From: Solirubrobacter deserti
GTDB taxonomy: Bacteria; Actinomycetota; Thermoleophilia; Solirubrobacterales; Solirubrobacteraceae
Direction of reading: 5' to 3'
Length of the DNA stretch: 64,000 nt
Assembly (NCBI RefSeq): GCF_003344625.1
Contig: NZ_QPKJ02000002.1
Location: forward strand, 868,001 to 932,000
The position numbers and the translations under genes were made by a program. Of this stretch, positions 62,312-64,000 are shown one piece after another; position 1 is the first letter of the stretch; every line of letters begins with the position of its first letter. The notes beneath the pieces are model-generated. The model was given only the letters and a program-made list of their open reading frames with translations. It was not told where the DNA came from and did not search any database.

Positions 62312-64000
62312 TGGCGCGCTACACCGACGAGTCACGCGAGCGGGTCCGCGACGCCGTGGACTTCGCCGAGGTCGTCGGCGCGCGCACCGAGCTGCGGCGG
62401 TCGGGCGTGAACCGGCTGGAGGGCCTGTGCCCGTTCCACGACGAGCGCTCGCCGTCGTTCGGCATCGACCCGACCGAAAAGGTCTACTACTGCTTCGGCT
62501 GTCAGGCGGGCGGCGACGTCTTCAAGTTCGTCATGGAGACGGAGAACCTCGGCTTCGGGGAGGCGCTGGAGTCGCTGGCGGAGCGCTACCGCGTGCCGCT
62601 CGAGCGCGAGTCCGAGGACCCGCGCGACGCCGAGAAGCGCCAGCGGCGGGAGCGGCTGCTCGGGCTGCTGGAGCGCACGGCGGCGTTCTACGTGCGGGTG
62701 CTGTGGGAGTCGCCGGAGGCGGCCGACGCGCGCGCGTATCTGGCTTCGCGTGGGCTGGACGAGGGCGCGCTGCGGGCCTATCGCGTGGGCTTTGCGCCCG
62801 AGGCCTGGGACCGTGTCGTCGTCGGCTCGCGGCGCGCCGGCTACAGCGAGGCCGAGCTGCTGGCGGCCGGCCTGGGCCAGCGGTCGAGCCGCGGGACGCT
62901 GATCGATCGCTTCCACGGGCGCATCACATTCCCGCTGGCCGACGAGCGCGGGCGCGTGCTCGGGTTCGGCGCGCGGGCGATGAAGCCCGACCAGAAGCCG
63001 AAGTATCTGAACACCTCGGAGGGCGAGCTCTTCCACAAGGGGCGGATCGTGTACGGGGCCGACCTCGCGCGCGCGGCGGCGGCGAAGGCGGGGCGCGTGG
63101 TGCTCGTCGAGGGCTACACGGACGTGATCGCGCTCCACCAGGCCGGGGTGCCCGAGGTGGTGGCGCAGATGGGAACGGCCCTGACGGACGCCCAGGTGGA
63201 CGCGATCGCGCGGCTGGCGCCGAAGGCGCTGTTCTGCCAGGACCCGGACCGGGCGGGGCAGGAGTCGGTGGCGAAGGGCATCGCGGCGCTGCGCGTGCAC
63301 AACAAGGGGCGCACGACGCGCGCGGTCGAGTTCCGGATCGTACGGTTGCCGGCCGGGCAGGATCCGGCGGACGTCGTCCAGCAGTCCGGCGGGGACGCGT
63401 TGCGCGCGCTGCTCGAGAAGGCGGTCGCGATCGAGAAGTTCGAGGTCGAGCGGGCGCTGGCTTCGCCGGACGCGTCGACGGACGAGATGCTCGCGACGGT
63501 CGCGCCCATCATCGCGCCGATGTCGGCTTCGATCCTCAAGGACGAGCTCGTCGCGCTGGTCGCGGGGCGGCTCGGGATGGGGGAGAACTTGGTCAACGAG
63601 GCGCTGCGGCAGCCGTTCACCGCGGCTTCGCGCGGCGACATGCGCGGGGGCGGCATGCCCGGACGGGGCGGGAACCCGTCGCGCGCCGGCTGGTCGCGGC
63701 CGGCGCCGCCCTCGCAGGGACCGCCGCGATATCAGCAGGGGCCAGAGCAGCAAGGGCAGGCGCCGCCGGGCGGTCGGGCGCCGTCGGACAGGCGCGGGTC
63801 GCCGGCTGGGCCGGCGACGGCGGGCGGCCAGGCGTCCTCGCACGGGCAGGCAGCGGGGCGCGGGCAGGCGCACGGGCAGGCGCCGCCGCACGGGCAGTCG
63901 GCGCCGCACACGCACACTTCGCCGGCGCCGCGGCAGGCGGGCTCGCACGGCGAAGCGTCTGCGTCTCGCGAGGCGCCGTCGCGGCCGGCCGCGGCTGCGT
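62311..64000 (+). CDS. dnaG: DNA primase DnaG, 3' end cut by window
   Basis: A primase that makes RNA primers for replication; 563 codons are visible and the C-terminal helicase-binding domain is missing. The zinc finger is Cys40, His43, Cys61, Cys64 (CPFHDERSPSF, YYCFGCQ). The core has FHGRITFPLADERGRVLGFG, the TOPRIM motifs VVLVEGYTDVIAL and CQDPDRAGQES. After the core (nt about 63640 on) comes a Gly/Gln/His/Pro-rich linker with repeated HGQA/GQA units, far longer than the usual short connection. It starts at ATG 62311, overlapping dgt by 1 base. Confidence 0.94.
   Translation, partial: MARYTDESRERVRDAVDFAEVVGARTELRRSGVNRLEGLCPFHDERSPSFGIDPTEKVYYCFGCQAGGDVFKFVMETENLGFGEALESLAERYRVPLERESEDPRDAEKRQRRERLLGLLERTAAFYVRVLWESPEAADARAYLASRGLDEGALRAYRVGFAPEAWDRVVVGSRRAGYSEAELLAAGLGQRSSRGTLIDRFHGRITFPLADERGRVLGFGARAMKPDQKPKYLNTSEGELFHKGRIVYGADLARAAAAKAGRVVLVEGYTDVIALHQAGVPEVVAQMGTALTDAQVDAIARLAPKALFCQDPDRAGQESVAKGIAALRVHNKGRTTRAVEFRIVRLPAGQDPADVVQQSGGDALRALLEKAVAIEKFEVERALASPDASTDEMLATVAPIIAPMSASILKDELVALVAGRLGMGENLVNEALRQPFTAASRGDMRGGGMPGRGGNPSRAGWSRPAPPSQGPPRYQQGPEQQGQAPPGGRAPSDRRGSPAGPATAGGQASSHGQAAGRGQAHGQAPPHGQSAPHTHTSPAPRQAGSHGEASASREAPSRPAAAA

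Overview
Organism. The DNA is GC-rich throughout and densely coding. Many genes start with GTG or TTG and overlap the previous stop by 4 bases (ATGA, GTGA, TTGA). It carries RecBCD, a LexA-type box of the GAAC-N4-GTTC form upstream of recN, a fused shikimate kinase/dehydroquinate synthase, a type IV pilus locus and many small secreted proteins, including two DUF6636-type proteins. This fits a free-living high-GC actinobacterium, most likely of the Thermoleophilia/Solirubrobacterales. That placement is inference from gene content. I saw no rRNA, tRNA, insertion sequence, prophage or CRISPR array.

Layout. (1) 1-5216: a secreted MopE-motif protein (cut by the window edge), a sulfurtransferase, a DUF6636 protein, a Uma2-type nuclease, a DJ-1/MarR pair with a tandem operator, and two exported proteins. 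(2) 5289-13737: a complete recC-recB-recD operon. (3) 13744-17365: an SDR enzyme, DUF2277, a coiled-coil/HARE-HTH protein followed by a GNAT enzyme and an unknown protein, and a 59-residue CxxC...CxxC protein. (4) 17401-27306: type IV pilus genes. Minor pilins come first, then a major pilin preceded by a cyclic-di-GMP-I riboswitch, then pilM, pilD, pilN, pilO and a pilP-like gene. The motor ATPases and the platform protein are not in the window. (5) 27414-31553: aroC, aroKB, aroQ, pepQ. (6) 31614-37314: an accessory block of secreted and regulatory genes, including a MarR-GNAT fusion with paired palindromic operators. (7) 37346-41317: efp, nusB, xseB, ispA, dxs. (8) 41403-42916: two exported proteins. 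(9) 42969-51954: tlyA, nadK, recN, pyrG, an M20 peptidase, a Nudix hydrolase, a Xer recombinase and deoB. (10) 52016-58569: a lipoprotein metalloprotease, mutM, grx and an unknown partner, recO, a LysR/SDR cluster and a second DUF6636 protein. (11) 58573-64000: ppdK, dgt and dnaG (cut by the window end).

How the parts fit. Most of the window is conserved housekeeping in overlapping operons: DNA repair (recBCD, recN, recO, mutM, xseB), shikimate and isoprenoid precursor synthesis, translation and nucleotide metabolism. The main adaptive system is the pilus locus, where second-messenger control at the pilA leader probably links surface behaviour to c-di-GMP. Two conserved genes, efp and recO, have no ATG, GTG or TTG at the expected start. 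Each has a good Shine-Dalgarno sequence before a near-cognate codon (ACG, ATA). Several genes show a -10-like box 7-8 bases before the start, suggesting leaderless transcripts.

No stretch longer than 300 bases lacks a gene. The largest gap is 14984-15200, which holds a repeated GCACAGCT element.
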